Shown: in pieces, positions 1 to 5,064 of the stretch
Layout of the letters: the number at the start of each line of letters is the position of its first letter
Numbering within the stretch: the stretch's first letter is position 1
Assembly: GCA_030692055.1 (NCBI GenBank)
Contig: JAUYCY010000034.1
Span: 1-8,420 of the forward strand
Direction: 5' to 3'
Source: Candidatus Omnitrophota bacterium
GTDB taxonomy: Bacteria; Omnitrophota; Koll11; Duberdicusellales; 4484-171
DNA: 8,420 nt
The notes under the pieces: model-generated
What the model was told of the DNA's origin: nothing
What the model saw: the letters and a program-made list of their open reading frames with translations, nothing else
The model's database searches: none
Program-made: the position numbers and the translations under genes

Positions 1-109
1 AAACATAAAAGCCTTTAGATTGCAAAGAAAATATTTTTTTAAAGAAAATAAGAAAAAATAATAAGTTTGGCTCTATGATAATTGGGCGAAGAATTCCGAA
101 ATATAGCTT

Positions 110-118
110 TGGTATAAT
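110..118 (+). promoter_or_regulatory. Extended -10 promoter of the transposase gene
   Basis: TGG directly precedes a perfect TATAAT at 113-118, giving an extended -10. No good -35 hexamer lies 16-18 bp upstream, as is usual for extended -10 promoters. Transcription would start near 125, about 27 nt before the preferred start codon. The rest of 1-109 is AT-rich and shows no gene. A clear left inverted repeat matching the putative IS right end is absent, so the left end of the element may lie outside the window. Confidence 0.55.
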
Positions 119-151
119 ACATGTATGAAAATAAAAAAGGAGGGCCAAACT

Positions 152-1114
152 ATGTTTTGGAATTATGATTTAAACAAAATCGTAAAGGAAGATCATCCTT
201 TACGTAAAGTAAATGAAATAGTATCCTTTGGGGTGATTGCCGAAAGTTTCAATGAATTGGCTAAAGAAACTGGCCGGCCTGGCTATGGGGTTGAAACAGG
301 CATACGCAGTTTATTCCTGCAATTTGATTATGATTTATCTGACAGGGAAATGGAAGAAAGATTACGTTATGACATAGGTTTTAAATGGTTCTGCGGTTTT
401 GGCATAGAGGATGAAACTCCCGACCATACCTACTTCTGCCGGATACGAAAAATCCTTGGTACGCAGCGTATAGCCAAAATATTCAGCCAGATAACGAAAA
501 AAGCTGAGCAAAAAGGCATTATGCGTAAAGTCTTTACCTTTGTAGATTCATCGGCAATCAAAGCCAAAGAAACAACTTGGGAAGAAAGAGATAAAGCAAT
601 AGCCGAAGGAGAAGAAGCCTTAAACAACAAAAACGTTGATAAATACAGCGCTGATAAAGACGCAGGGTTTGGCTGTAAAGGCAAAGATAAATTCTGGTTT
701 GGTTATAAAAAACATACCAGCGTAGACATGGGTTCAGGTTTAATAAAAGAAATTGCGATTACTCCCGCTAACACTACTGATCAAGAAGGATTTAGGCATA
801 TCTGTCCAGATTCCGGCATGGTATTTGCCGATAAGCAATACTGCTGTAAGAAAGCTCAGAATATTATGAAAGCTAATAACTGTCATAGTGGGGCAATACT
901 TAAAAACAATATGTTGCAAAAGAATAAAGATAAGGACCGTTGGCTAAGCCGGATGCGGGCGTCATTTGAAGGAGTATTTTCTAAACTGAAAAATAGGGCA
1001 AGATACAGAGGATTAGCTAAAGTACAAATGCAAGCTTTTTGGGAAGCAATCGTATTCAATGTGAAGCGCCTGCTTGTTCTGAACGCTCCACCTCTTTTTG
1101 CAACAGGGGCATAA
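152..1114 (+). CDS. IS5-family DDE transposase
   Basis: This 320-residue protein should catalyse cut-and-paste movement of an insertion sequence. The N-terminal third (about residues 1-105) resembles the DUF772 domain of IS5-type transposases, with the typical segments EDHPLRKV, DREMEERL and TPDHTYFCRIRK. The DDE_Tnp_1 catalytic part follows. Candidate catalytic residues are D132 (FVDSSAIKAK), D227 (FADKQY) and E273 (SFEGVFSKLK). The usual glycine of ADKGY is replaced by Q229. I start at 152 rather than the in-frame ATG at 125 because AAGGAGGG at 137-144 is an excellent Shine-Dalgarno 7 nt before 152. The stop lies inside a perfect 7-bp hairpin (1106-1120) that could act as a weak terminator or translational barrier. 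The frame is uninterrupted and near family length, so the enzyme may be active. Which IS5 subgroup it belongs to cannot be told here. Confidence 0.92.
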   Translation: MFWNYDLNKIVKEDHPLRKVNEIVSFGVIAESFNELAKETGRPGYGVETGIRSLFLQFDYDLSDREMEERLRYDIGFKWFCGFGIEDETPDHTYFCRIRKILGTQRIAKIFSQITKKAEQKGIMRKVFTFVDSSAIKAKETTWEERDKAIAEGEEALNNKNVDKYSADKDAGFGCKGKDKFWFGYKKHTSVDMGSGLIKEIAITPANTTDQEGFRHICPDSGMVFADKQYCCKKAQNIMKANNCHSGAILKNNMLQKNKDKDRWLSRMRASFEGVFSKLKNRARYRGLAKVQMQAFWEAIVFNVKRLLVLNAPPLFATGA

Positions 1115-1220
1115 TGCCCCTCAGGTGATTATGCTGTCTAAAGTAAGTTAAAAAGCTTAAACTAGGCAGAAAAAGATAAGAGAAACAGGCAAAACGCATA
1201 AAGTAAAGTGCGAAACAGAT

Positions 1221-1266
1221 AAAACTAAACTACTCTTAATTTTTTAGGTAGTTTTGCAACAGCGCC
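1221..1266 (+). repeat. Putative right end of the insertion sequence
   Basis: AAACTAC (1227-1233) pairs with GTAGTTT (1248-1254) around a T-rich loop, followed by TTTTGCAACAGCGCC (1252-1266). Ends containing TTTTGCAACAG are common among IS5/IS1182-type elements, and a near copy, TTTTTGCAACAGGGGC, sits at the end of the transposase gene (1095-1110). The matching left repeat is not visible in 1-124; only a weak TTGCAAA at 20-26 is present. The boundary is therefore inferred. Between 1115 and 1220 I see only AT-rich DNA with no gene. Confidence 0.4.
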
Positions 1267-1306
1267 TTCTATGCAACAGTTAATAAAAATAGCGAGGAGG
1301 TGCAGT

Positions 1307-1747
1307 ATGTTTCTTAAAAATGTGTGTCTTTTCTGTCTTATAGGAATAATTTTCACCAGTGTTTCTTATGCCCAAGAATTATCCGCTAAAGAAGCAGTAG
1401 CTTATTATAACGAAGGAGTGAGAGCGCAGAAAAACGGCGATTTTGATTCAGCATTAAAAGCGTATCAGAAAGCATCAATAACAAGTTCCTATTACGATAA
1501 ACTTATTACGCATAACAAAGCTGTTATGTATGCTCAATCAGGGGATTTAAAAAAGGCAGAAGAGCTATTTAATGAAGTTTTAGCTCTGGATCCAAAGAAT
1601 ATGCCGGCAAAATTAAACTTAGGTTTAATATATGATGCTAAGGGAGATAAATATAAAGCTTTAGAATATTGGGCTGAAACATTTAAATTGGAGAAACATA
1701 AACCACAGGCGTTTATTATAGAAGGTGAACAGAAAATAAAAGAATAA
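1307..1747 (+). CDS. Secreted tetratricopeptide-repeat protein
   Basis: This 146-residue protein begins with a signal peptide: K4, a hydrophobic stretch 5-19 and a likely SPase I site after SVSYA (residue 22). About three TPR motifs follow (roughly 30-60, 66-98 and 100-132), with typical positions such as YNEGVRAQKNGDFDSAL, KAEELFNEVLALDP and LNLGLIYDAKGD. TPR proteins are exported scaffolds for protein-protein contacts; the partner is unknown. I chose the start at 1307 because GAGGAGGTG (1294-1302) is well spaced before it and because the signal peptide then begins at once. An ATG at 1271 would add 12 residues without a ribosome site. The putative IS end lies only 40 bp upstream, so the native promoter has probably been displaced. 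The stop is 13 nt before the first tRNA-Arg 5' fragment, which suggests the ancestral tRNA was read together with this gene. Confidence 0.88.
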   Translation: MFLKNVCLFCLIGIIFTSVSYAQELSAKEAVAYYNEGVRAQKNGDFDSALKAYQKASITSSYYDKLITHNKAVMYAQSGDLKKAEELFNEVLALDPKNMPAKLNLGLIYDAKGDKYKALEYWAETFKLEKHKPQAFIIEGEQKIKE

Positions 1748-1760
1748 TAGTTGATATTTT

Positions 1761-1772
1761 GCGCCCGTAGCT
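1761..1772 (+). pseudogene. tRNA-Arg 5'-end fragment, copy 1
   Basis: GCGCCCGTAGCT is identical to nucleotides 1-12 of the intact tRNA-Arg(UCU) at 2495, and the match begins exactly at position 1 of the mature tRNA. A faint continuation of the D arm (AAATCGAGAG, 1891-1900) may survive beyond the inserted hairpins, but that part is speculative. The fragment follows the TPR stop codon by 13 nt. Confidence 0.75.
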
Positions 1773-1776
1773 AATG

Positions 1777-1878
1777 AGACTTGACTTTTTTGATCAGCAA
1801 AAAAGGCCTAGTCGAATTATGCCGAAACACTCGTAAAAAATTTCTCTGAAATTTTTAAGTATATAGGTGTTTCGGGGC
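1777..1878 (+). repeat. Two-hairpin composite element, copy I
   Basis: The first hairpin is GACTTTTTT against AAAAAAG...AGTC (about 1783-1812). A spacer ending TTAT leads to a second hairpin. The outer stem of that hairpin, CCGAAACAC (1822-1830) with GTGTTTCGG (1867-1875), encloses an inner stem AAAAATTTC/GAAATTTTT (1836-1844, 1848-1856) with loop TCT. The linkers are TCGTA on the 5' side and AAGTATATAG on the 3' side. Related copies lie at 2826-2925 and 5528-5648. Whether the element works as RNA or as mobile DNA is not known. Confidence 0.6.
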
Positions 1879-1927
1879 TTTGCATCGTACAAATCGAGAG
1901 GTGCCTGATAACTGGTGATACTATAAT

Positions 1928-1957
1928 GCGCCCGTAGCTTCCCGACAATAGCCGGGA
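1928..1957 (+). pseudogene. tRNA-Arg 5'-end fragment, copy 2, with palindrome
   Basis: GCGCCCGTAGCT (1928-1939) again matches tRNA-Arg positions 1-12. An 18-bp imperfect palindrome follows (1940-1957, TCCCGAC-AATA-GCCGGGA), the same joint as in copy 3. A TATAAT abuts the fragment at 1922-1927. A possible D-arm continuation, CAATCAGAGC (2001-2010), resembles CAATCGGATAGAGC with four bases missing. Confidence 0.72.
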
Positions 1958-1959
1958 CT

Positions 1960-2151
1960 AATTCAGCTAAATCAGCCTCAGGCTGATAAGCTTCATTGAG
2001 CAATCAGAGCTATCCAGTCCCGATATCACTTCGCTCATTGGGATTTCGCCGTATAGTTAAAGCATTGAGCTCAATTTCGCTATAGGCTGGCGTAGCGTTC
2101 TTTTATATCGTTTTAATAAACTATGGACTATTGACTATGACTATATAATAT
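1960..2151 (+). other. Non-coding stretch rich in palindromes
   Basis: No credible gene is seen. A long nested hairpin occupies 1960-1997, with core ATCAGCCT-C-AGGCTGAT at 1971-1987 and flanking AGCT and AAT/ATT pairings. TCCCGAT (2018-2024) pairs with ATTGGGA (2037-2043). ATTGAGCTCAAT (2064-2075) is a perfect palindrome. A short GACTAT-like repeat (about 2120-2146) ends in TATAAT (2144-2149), just before the next tRNA fragment. No proper -35 stands before either TATAAT. Confidence 0.55.
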
Positions 2152-2254
2152 GCGCCCGTAGCTTCCCGACAATAGTCGGGACTCGCCTTAATGTATGTTA
2201 TTAAGGTGGCTCGCAATCGGATACCTGCCTGCCGGCAGGCAGGGAGCAACTGCC
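2152..2254 (+). pseudogene. tRNA-Arg 5'-half, copy 3, split by palindromes
   Basis: Three blocks match the intact tRNA in order: GCGCCCGTAGCT (2152-2163), CAATCGGATA (2214-2223) and GAGCAACTGCC (2244-2254), together tRNA positions 1 to about 33. Between the first two lie the perfect palindrome TCCCGAC-AATA-GTCGGGA (2164-2181) and a hairpin CCTTAAT/ATTAAGG (2186-2206). Between the last two lies a 20-bp palindrome. The half ends at the 5' side of the anticodon loop, and the GIY-YIG start codon follows immediately. Confidence 0.85.
2224..2243 (+). repeat. 20-bp palindromic repeat of the PAGRQ type
   Basis: CCTGCCTGCCGGCAGGCAGG is a perfect palindrome. Repeats of this kind are known from candidate-phylum genomes, where read-through gives peptides such as LPAGRQG. 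Here it sits exactly between GATA and GAGC of a tRNA D arm, with no target duplication visible. Its last bases with the next GAG also supply a purine-rich stretch about 8 nt before the GIY-YIG start codon. Confidence 0.8.
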
Positions 2255-2533
2255 ATGTATTATATTTACGCGTTATATTCAGAGAAATTTGATCGTCTTT
2301 ACGTCGGTATGACTAATAATTTAAAGCGAAGAATTTATGAGCATAATATTGGGAAAATGAAAGCTACCTCAGCTTGTAGACCATGGTTATTGTTTTATTG
2401 GGAATTGGCATCTGACAGAATAAATGCTCGTAAGCGTGAAAAGCAATTGAAATCAGGAAGTGGTAGGGAATTTTTGAAGTCGAGACTCGAGGTTGCGCCC
2501 GTAGCTCAATCGGATAGAGCAACTGCCTTCTAA
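2255..2533 (+). CDS. GIY-YIG endonuclease, C-terminus read from tRNA
   Basis: This small GIY-YIG nuclease (92 residues) would cut DNA. Its cellular target is unknown; homing endonucleases share the fold. Visible motifs are YYIYAL (2-7), LYVGMT (15-20), the RRIYEHN helix with the catalytic arginine (R25/R26) and E62 in REKQLKSGSG. I chose the ATG at 2255 because the domain begins there. The longer reading from 2195 runs through palindromes and a tRNA fragment and would add LPAGRQG-type residues. The weak ribosome site AGGGAG lies at 2241-2246. No stop occurs before the tRNA: codon 81 is exactly tRNA position 1, twelve residues (APVAQSDRATAF) are read from the tRNA, and the TAA lies in its anticodon loop. 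The family domain is complete by about residue 78, so the tail is probably incidental. A tRNA 5' half directly precedes the gene. Confidence 0.85.
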   Translation: MYYIYALYSEKFDRLYVGMTNNLKRRIYEHNIGKMKATSACRPWLLFYWELASDRINARKREKQLKSGSGREFLKSRLEVAPVAQSDRATAF

Positions 2534-2568
2534 GCAGTAGGTTGCGTGTTCGATTCACGCCGGGCGCG
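2495..2568 (+). tRNA. tRNA-Arg (anticodon UCU)
   Basis: A full cloverleaf is visible. The acceptor stem is GCGCCCG/CGGGCGC with discriminator G2568, the D stem GCTC/GAGC, and the anticodon stem ACTGC/GCAGT with loop CTTCTAA, so the anticodon is TCT for AGA codons. The T arm is GCGTG-TTCGATT-CACGC. No CCA is encoded. All stems are perfectly paired, so the gene is probably functional. No promoter stands immediately upstream, so it probably depends on a transcript that also covers the GIY-YIG gene, whose last 39 nt it shares. The flanking half-copies suggest that this is the rescued or replacing copy at an insertion hotspot. Confidence 0.97.
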
Positions 2569-2697
2569 TTTGTAAACTTGTTTTTGTAAGTTAGCATAGA
2601 GTAACTACTTAAACGTTTATGGTTATGAGTAGACAACGCATGGAACTGCGTTACGAATAAACTCGCCTTCGGCGAGTGCAGTTACACGCCGGGCGCG
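2569..2697 (+). repeat. Tandem unit 1 with tRNA-Arg 3'-end fragment
   Basis: This 129-bp unit has three parts. The first is a ~43-nt segment (2579-2621) related to one in the next unit. The second is a possible degraded anticodon/T-arm stretch (2638-2658). The third is a hairpin with outer stem AACTGC/GCAGTT (2644-2649, 2678-2683), an 11-nt 5' linker, inner stem ACTCGCC/GGCGAGT and triloop TTC. The unit ends with CACGCCGGGCGCG (2685-2697), identical to the last 13 nt of the tRNA and ending exactly at its discriminator base. Confidence 0.7.
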
Positions 2698-2825
2698 TGG
2701 TTTTATTGTGTTTGTAGGCACGATGGCGTAAAGTAAGGAGTTTCTTTATGCAAAAGCAGCATCGGATGTGCTAAAAAATAAGCTTTGCCTTTGGCAAAGA
2801 GCACATACGATTCACGCCGGGCGCG
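2698..2825 (+). repeat. Tandem unit 2 with tRNA-Arg 3'-end fragment
   Basis: This 128-bp unit has the same order as the preceding one: a conserved segment (2707-2750), AAGCAG (2754-2759), which could be the 3' side of the anticodon stem, and then a hairpin. The hairpin has outer stem ATGTGC/GCACAT (2766-2771, 2801-2806), an 11-nt 5' linker, inner stem CTTTGCC/GGCAAAG and triloop TTT. CGATTCACGCCGGGCGCG (2808-2825) follows and is identical to the last 18 nt of the tRNA. The hairpin stems differ in sequence from unit 1, but the geometry is the same. Confidence 0.72.
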
Positions 2826-2925
2826 TTTACATAATCTTATGAGCATAGCGAATTAGATTATGTAAATCCCGTCGAGCCTCGAAAATTATCAAAGAAAATT
2901 TTTGAGTATTTGGCGAGACGGGACA
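2826..2925 (+). repeat. Two-hairpin composite element, copy II
   Basis: Directly after the last tRNA 3' end, TTTACATAATCT (2826-2837) pairs perfectly over 12 bp with AGATTATGTAAA (2855-2866). The second hairpin has CCCGTC (2868-2873) with GACGGG (2917-2922), tandem GA/GA mismatches and GCC/GGC. Inside it AAAATT pairs with AATTTT, and the 3' linker is TGAGTATTTG. The order and motifs match the copies at 1777 and 5528. Between 2926 and 2969 nothing else is visible before the ribosome site of the next gene. Confidence 0.68.
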
Positions 2926-2986
2926 ATACTTAATAGCATATAGCGGACAGAGTAAGAGACAATATTAATCAAAGGAGTAGAACAAA

Positions 2987-4561
2987 ATGGCATTGAAAAG
3001 TTTATTCAACAAAAAGATATTTATAAATACGTTGCTTACGCTTATAGTTTTAATTATTCTTATTCATCTAGGAATTTTTGTTTTTCTTAATCTAAAAGGA
3101 AAAGACATACTTAAAGAGGCTATCAAAAAGAATCTCGGTATGGATGCCCAGGTAGAAGCTCTTTCTTTTCGTTTTCCCTTTACGGTAGTTATTAAAAATT
3201 TTAAATGCGCAGATGTATCTTTTAAAAACGCATATATATCTTTAGGCCTGTTTAATCCTTTTACTTCGTATTTAAGTTTTAACCGGATTTACTTTGATGG
3301 TTTTAATTTTGTAATCCGTAAAGATAAGAATAAATTCTCTTTATCGCCGATTTTTATAAGGGAAGATAATGCTGCAGAGGTTACGCAAGGCGAGACGGCA
3401 ACTCCTTCAGCACCTGCTTCGGTACCTTCTGTAAAGAGCAGCAAAAAGATATCTCTTGAAATAGGAAAACTTTATTTTAAGGATGGGTCAGGAGAGATAA
3501 TTGATTCAACAAAAGATACGCCAATAACGTATGTTTTAAAAAATGTCAGTTTTGAATTAAAGCATTTTATATATCCGCAATTGACAAAATTCTATGTAAG
3601 ACTCAATGCTTCCCTAGAGAAAAGTGGCACAAAGATGGATGATATAGTTGCTGTCCGTGGTTGGGTTGATTACTTTAAGAAGAATATGGATATGGATATT
3701 AATATAAACAATGTTGATTATTTGGCTTTCAGCGAGTATTATCCACCTTTTTGGAAGCCGGATAATTTAGGAGTAAAGGCCGCTCAGTTTTCGTTTACTA
3801 GCAAATTTAATTCCAAAAATAACGATTTAGTTATTGATGGTGTTTTGTCTTTAGATAAAATAGATTTTGTGGAACAAATAGAAGAAAATTCTAACGCAAA
3901 GCTAATACGGACTATGATCGCTTTTTATAAAGGAGATAGGGAAAAGGCTACTTTACCTATTAGGCTAAAAACAAAGATGGACTCGCTCAAGTTAGATTTT
4001 TCTTCAATTCAGCTAGACTTTCAAGATAAAATAAAAATTGGGCCTATTGTTTTTATACAGAAGGCAATAGATAAAACTAAAGATGTAATATCAGAGAAGG
4101 CTAAGGAGGTAGGAGAGGGAGCTAAGGGGACAAAAGAAATTACGGTGGACAAAATTATTGGCATTATAGGTGATGTTGTAGATACCGTCAAAGGGGTAAT
4201 TAAGAAGTCTAAAGAAGAAGAGCTTAAGAGTAATATGGCCGGCGCAAAAGGTAGCGTAACGCAAGATGCCAGCCAAACGCAGTTAGAAGAGGGCGCGCTA
4301 TCAGAAGCTAACGCCCCAGTGCAAAACGCTATTATGCAAAAGCAGGAAGAGGCAACACGGGTTAGTAACCAAAATCAAGCCGTTACAGAACCGCAAGAAA
4401 GCCAGCAACCCCAAAACAATATTCCGCCACAGGATAATACTCAGTCTCAGAATAATGCTGTGGTGCCAGAGAATACCCAAACGCAGAGCAACACACAGAA
4501 CCAGAATAACACGCAAACTCAGCAGAATGCGCCAACACAAGAAAATCTAGTGCCGCAGTAA
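2987..4561 (+). CDS. AsmA-like envelope protein with Q/N-rich tail
   Basis: This 524-residue protein has an N-terminal membrane anchor (about residues 12-35) after a short basic segment, so the rest probably faces the periplasm. Residues ~40-350 resemble the AsmA/DUF748 type of beta-rich repeat protein: FRFPFTVVIKNFKCADVSF, repeated alternating hydrophobic strands, and SLKLDFSSIQLDF. Such proteins are linked to lipid transport or outer-membrane assembly, but this assignment rests on pattern only. Residues ~355-415 are helical and amphipathic (KAKEVGEGAKG, then IIGDVVDTVKGVIKK). The last ~65 residues are low complexity, with repeated NTQ-type units and abundant Q and N. The start is well supported by AAAGGAG (2971-2977) 9 nt upstream. 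The stop is followed within 3 nt by the next gene, so the two are probably translated from one mRNA. Confidence 0.75.
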   Translation: MALKSLFNKKIFINTLLTLIVLIILIHLGIFVFLNLKGKDILKEAIKKNLGMDAQVEALSFRFPFTVVIKNFKCADVSFKNAYISLGLFNPFTSYLSFNRIYFDGFNFVIRKDKNKFSLSPIFIREDNAAEVTQGETATPSAPASVPSVKSSKKISLEIGKLYFKDGSGEIIDSTKDTPITYVLKNVSFELKHFIYPQLTKFYVRLNASLEKSGTKMDDIVAVRGWVDYFKKNMDMDININNVDYLAFSEYYPPFWKPDNLGVKAAQFSFTSKFNSKNNDLVIDGVLSLDKIDFVEQIEENSNAKLIRTMIAFYKGDREKATLPIRLKTKMDSLKLDFSSIQLDFQDKIKIGPIVFIQKAIDKTKDVISEKAKEVGEGAKGTKEITVDKIIGIIGDVVDTVKGVIKKSKEEELKSNMAGAKGSVTQDASQTQLEEGALSEANAPVQNAIMQKQEEATRVSNQNQAVTEPQESQQPQNNIPPQDNTQSQNNAVVPENTQTQSNTQNQNNTQTQQNAPTQENLVPQ

Positions 4562-4563
4562 TA

Positions 4564-4809
4564 ATGTGGTTTGTTTATATTATTGAATGTAAGGACGGAA
4601 AATTATATACGGGAATCACAAATAATTTAGAAAACAGGATTAGGCAGCATAATCGCGGCCGCGGCTGCAAGTTTACAAAATATAGAATCCCTGTTAAACT
4701 TTTATATAGAGAAAAGTGCGTCACTAAAAGCAAGGCCTTAAGGCGTGAAGCGGCGATAAAGAGTTTAGCTAGAGAGAAAAAATTAGAAATAATTTCGGCG
4801 GTTAGTTGA
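4564..4809 (+). CDS. GIY-YIG nuclease domain protein (UPF0213/YhbQ-like)
   Basis: This 81-residue protein consists of a single GIY-YIG domain. Motifs are VYIIECKDGKLYTGIT (4-19), NRIRQHNRG with the likely catalytic arginine (R25 or R27), and ALRREAAIKSL with the metal-binding glutamate E62. Length and layout match UPF0213-type proteins, whose roles are poorly defined; some cut DNA. Its start codon follows the preceding stop by two bases and has no own ribosome site, so translation is probably coupled to the AsmA-like gene. It differs from the GIY-YIG protein at 2255 in the helix after the YTG motif (GRGCKFTKYR against GKMKATSACR), so the two belong to different subfamilies rather than being recent duplicates. 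A tRNA gene lies about 640 bp downstream, not adjacent. Confidence 0.88.
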   Translation: MWFVYIIECKDGKLYTGITNNLENRIRQHNRGRGCKFTKYRIPVKLLYREKCVTKSKALRREAAIKSLAREKKLEIISAVS

Positions 4810-4991
4810 ATTTAATCCTGAGCAGCCAAAGGAATCCTTGAGTATCTTGCGGTATAGGAAAGTATAGAAATGCGTCGCAGTAATGCGAAGAGTTCAATTT
4901 TGTGTCGAAAGCTACCGCAAGGAAGTTCAAAGTGGTGAGCTTGCCAACTTCGTTGGCAAGTGAACTTTCTCGAGGGACGAGAGCGAAAGGT
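4810..4991 (+). other. Non-coding stretch with asymmetric hairpin
   Basis: No credible gene is seen. CTTGCGGTA (4846-4854) has an inverted copy TACCGCAAG (4913-4921). At 4921-4969 an outer stem AAGTTCA/TGAACTT (4923-4929, 4961-4967) encloses a 10-nt 5' linker, a 9-bp inner stem CTTGCCAAC/GTTGGCAAG and triloop TTC, with no 3' linker. This is the same unusual geometry as the hairpins at 2644 and 2766. The sequence TTGAGTATCTTG near 4838 resembles the 3' linker of the two-hairpin elements. Confidence 0.5.
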
Positions 4992-5020
4992 TTGATATAT
5001 ATAAAGGTATAGCATATAAT
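4992..5020 (+). promoter_or_regulatory. Candidate sigma-70 promoter in non-coding DNA
   Basis: TTGATA (4992-4997) and TATAAT (5015-5020) are separated by 17 bp, close to the ideal. Transcription would begin near 5027. No open reading frame longer than a few codons follows, so the likely product is non-coding and could run into tRNA-His at 5445. The AT-rich context makes a chance match possible. Confidence 0.5.
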
Positions 5021-5064
5021 GATGACGAAGAAATGAAAATTAAGTAAGGAAAACCTTACGTGGT

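Noticed and set aside
1794..2003. 69-codon open frame on the minus strand
   Set aside because: It runs through hairpins and a tRNA fragment, has no ribosome site, and its peptide is explained by reading palindromes and the reverse of GCGCCCGTAGCT.
2131..2149. TTGACT and TATAAT as a promoter for the tRNA-Arg island
   Set aside because: The spacing is only 7 bp, far from the 16-18 bp needed.
2195..2254. Longer N-terminus for the first GIY-YIG protein
   Set aside because: The added 20 residues are read from a hairpin, tRNA fragments and the 20-bp palindrome; the domain begins at the ATG at 2255.
2364..2636. 90-codon minus-strand frame across tRNA-Arg
   Set aside because: It is a shadow of the GIY-YIG and tRNA genes with no protein-like motif.
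1761..2825. CRISPR array reading of the repeated GCGCCCGTAGCT and CGCCGGGCGCG
   Set aside because: The repeats are tRNA ends, the spacing is irregular (about 128-340 bp), and no cas gene is present.
2863..2873. AAATCCCGTC shared with the T arm of tRNA-His
   Set aside because: The ten bases are part of a hairpin stem with its own partner (GACGGG at 2917), and no further tRNA-His sequence adjoins.
4812..5015. 67-codon minus-strand frame
   Set aside because: It covers hairpins in non-coding DNA and has neither a ribosome site nor a recognisable domain.
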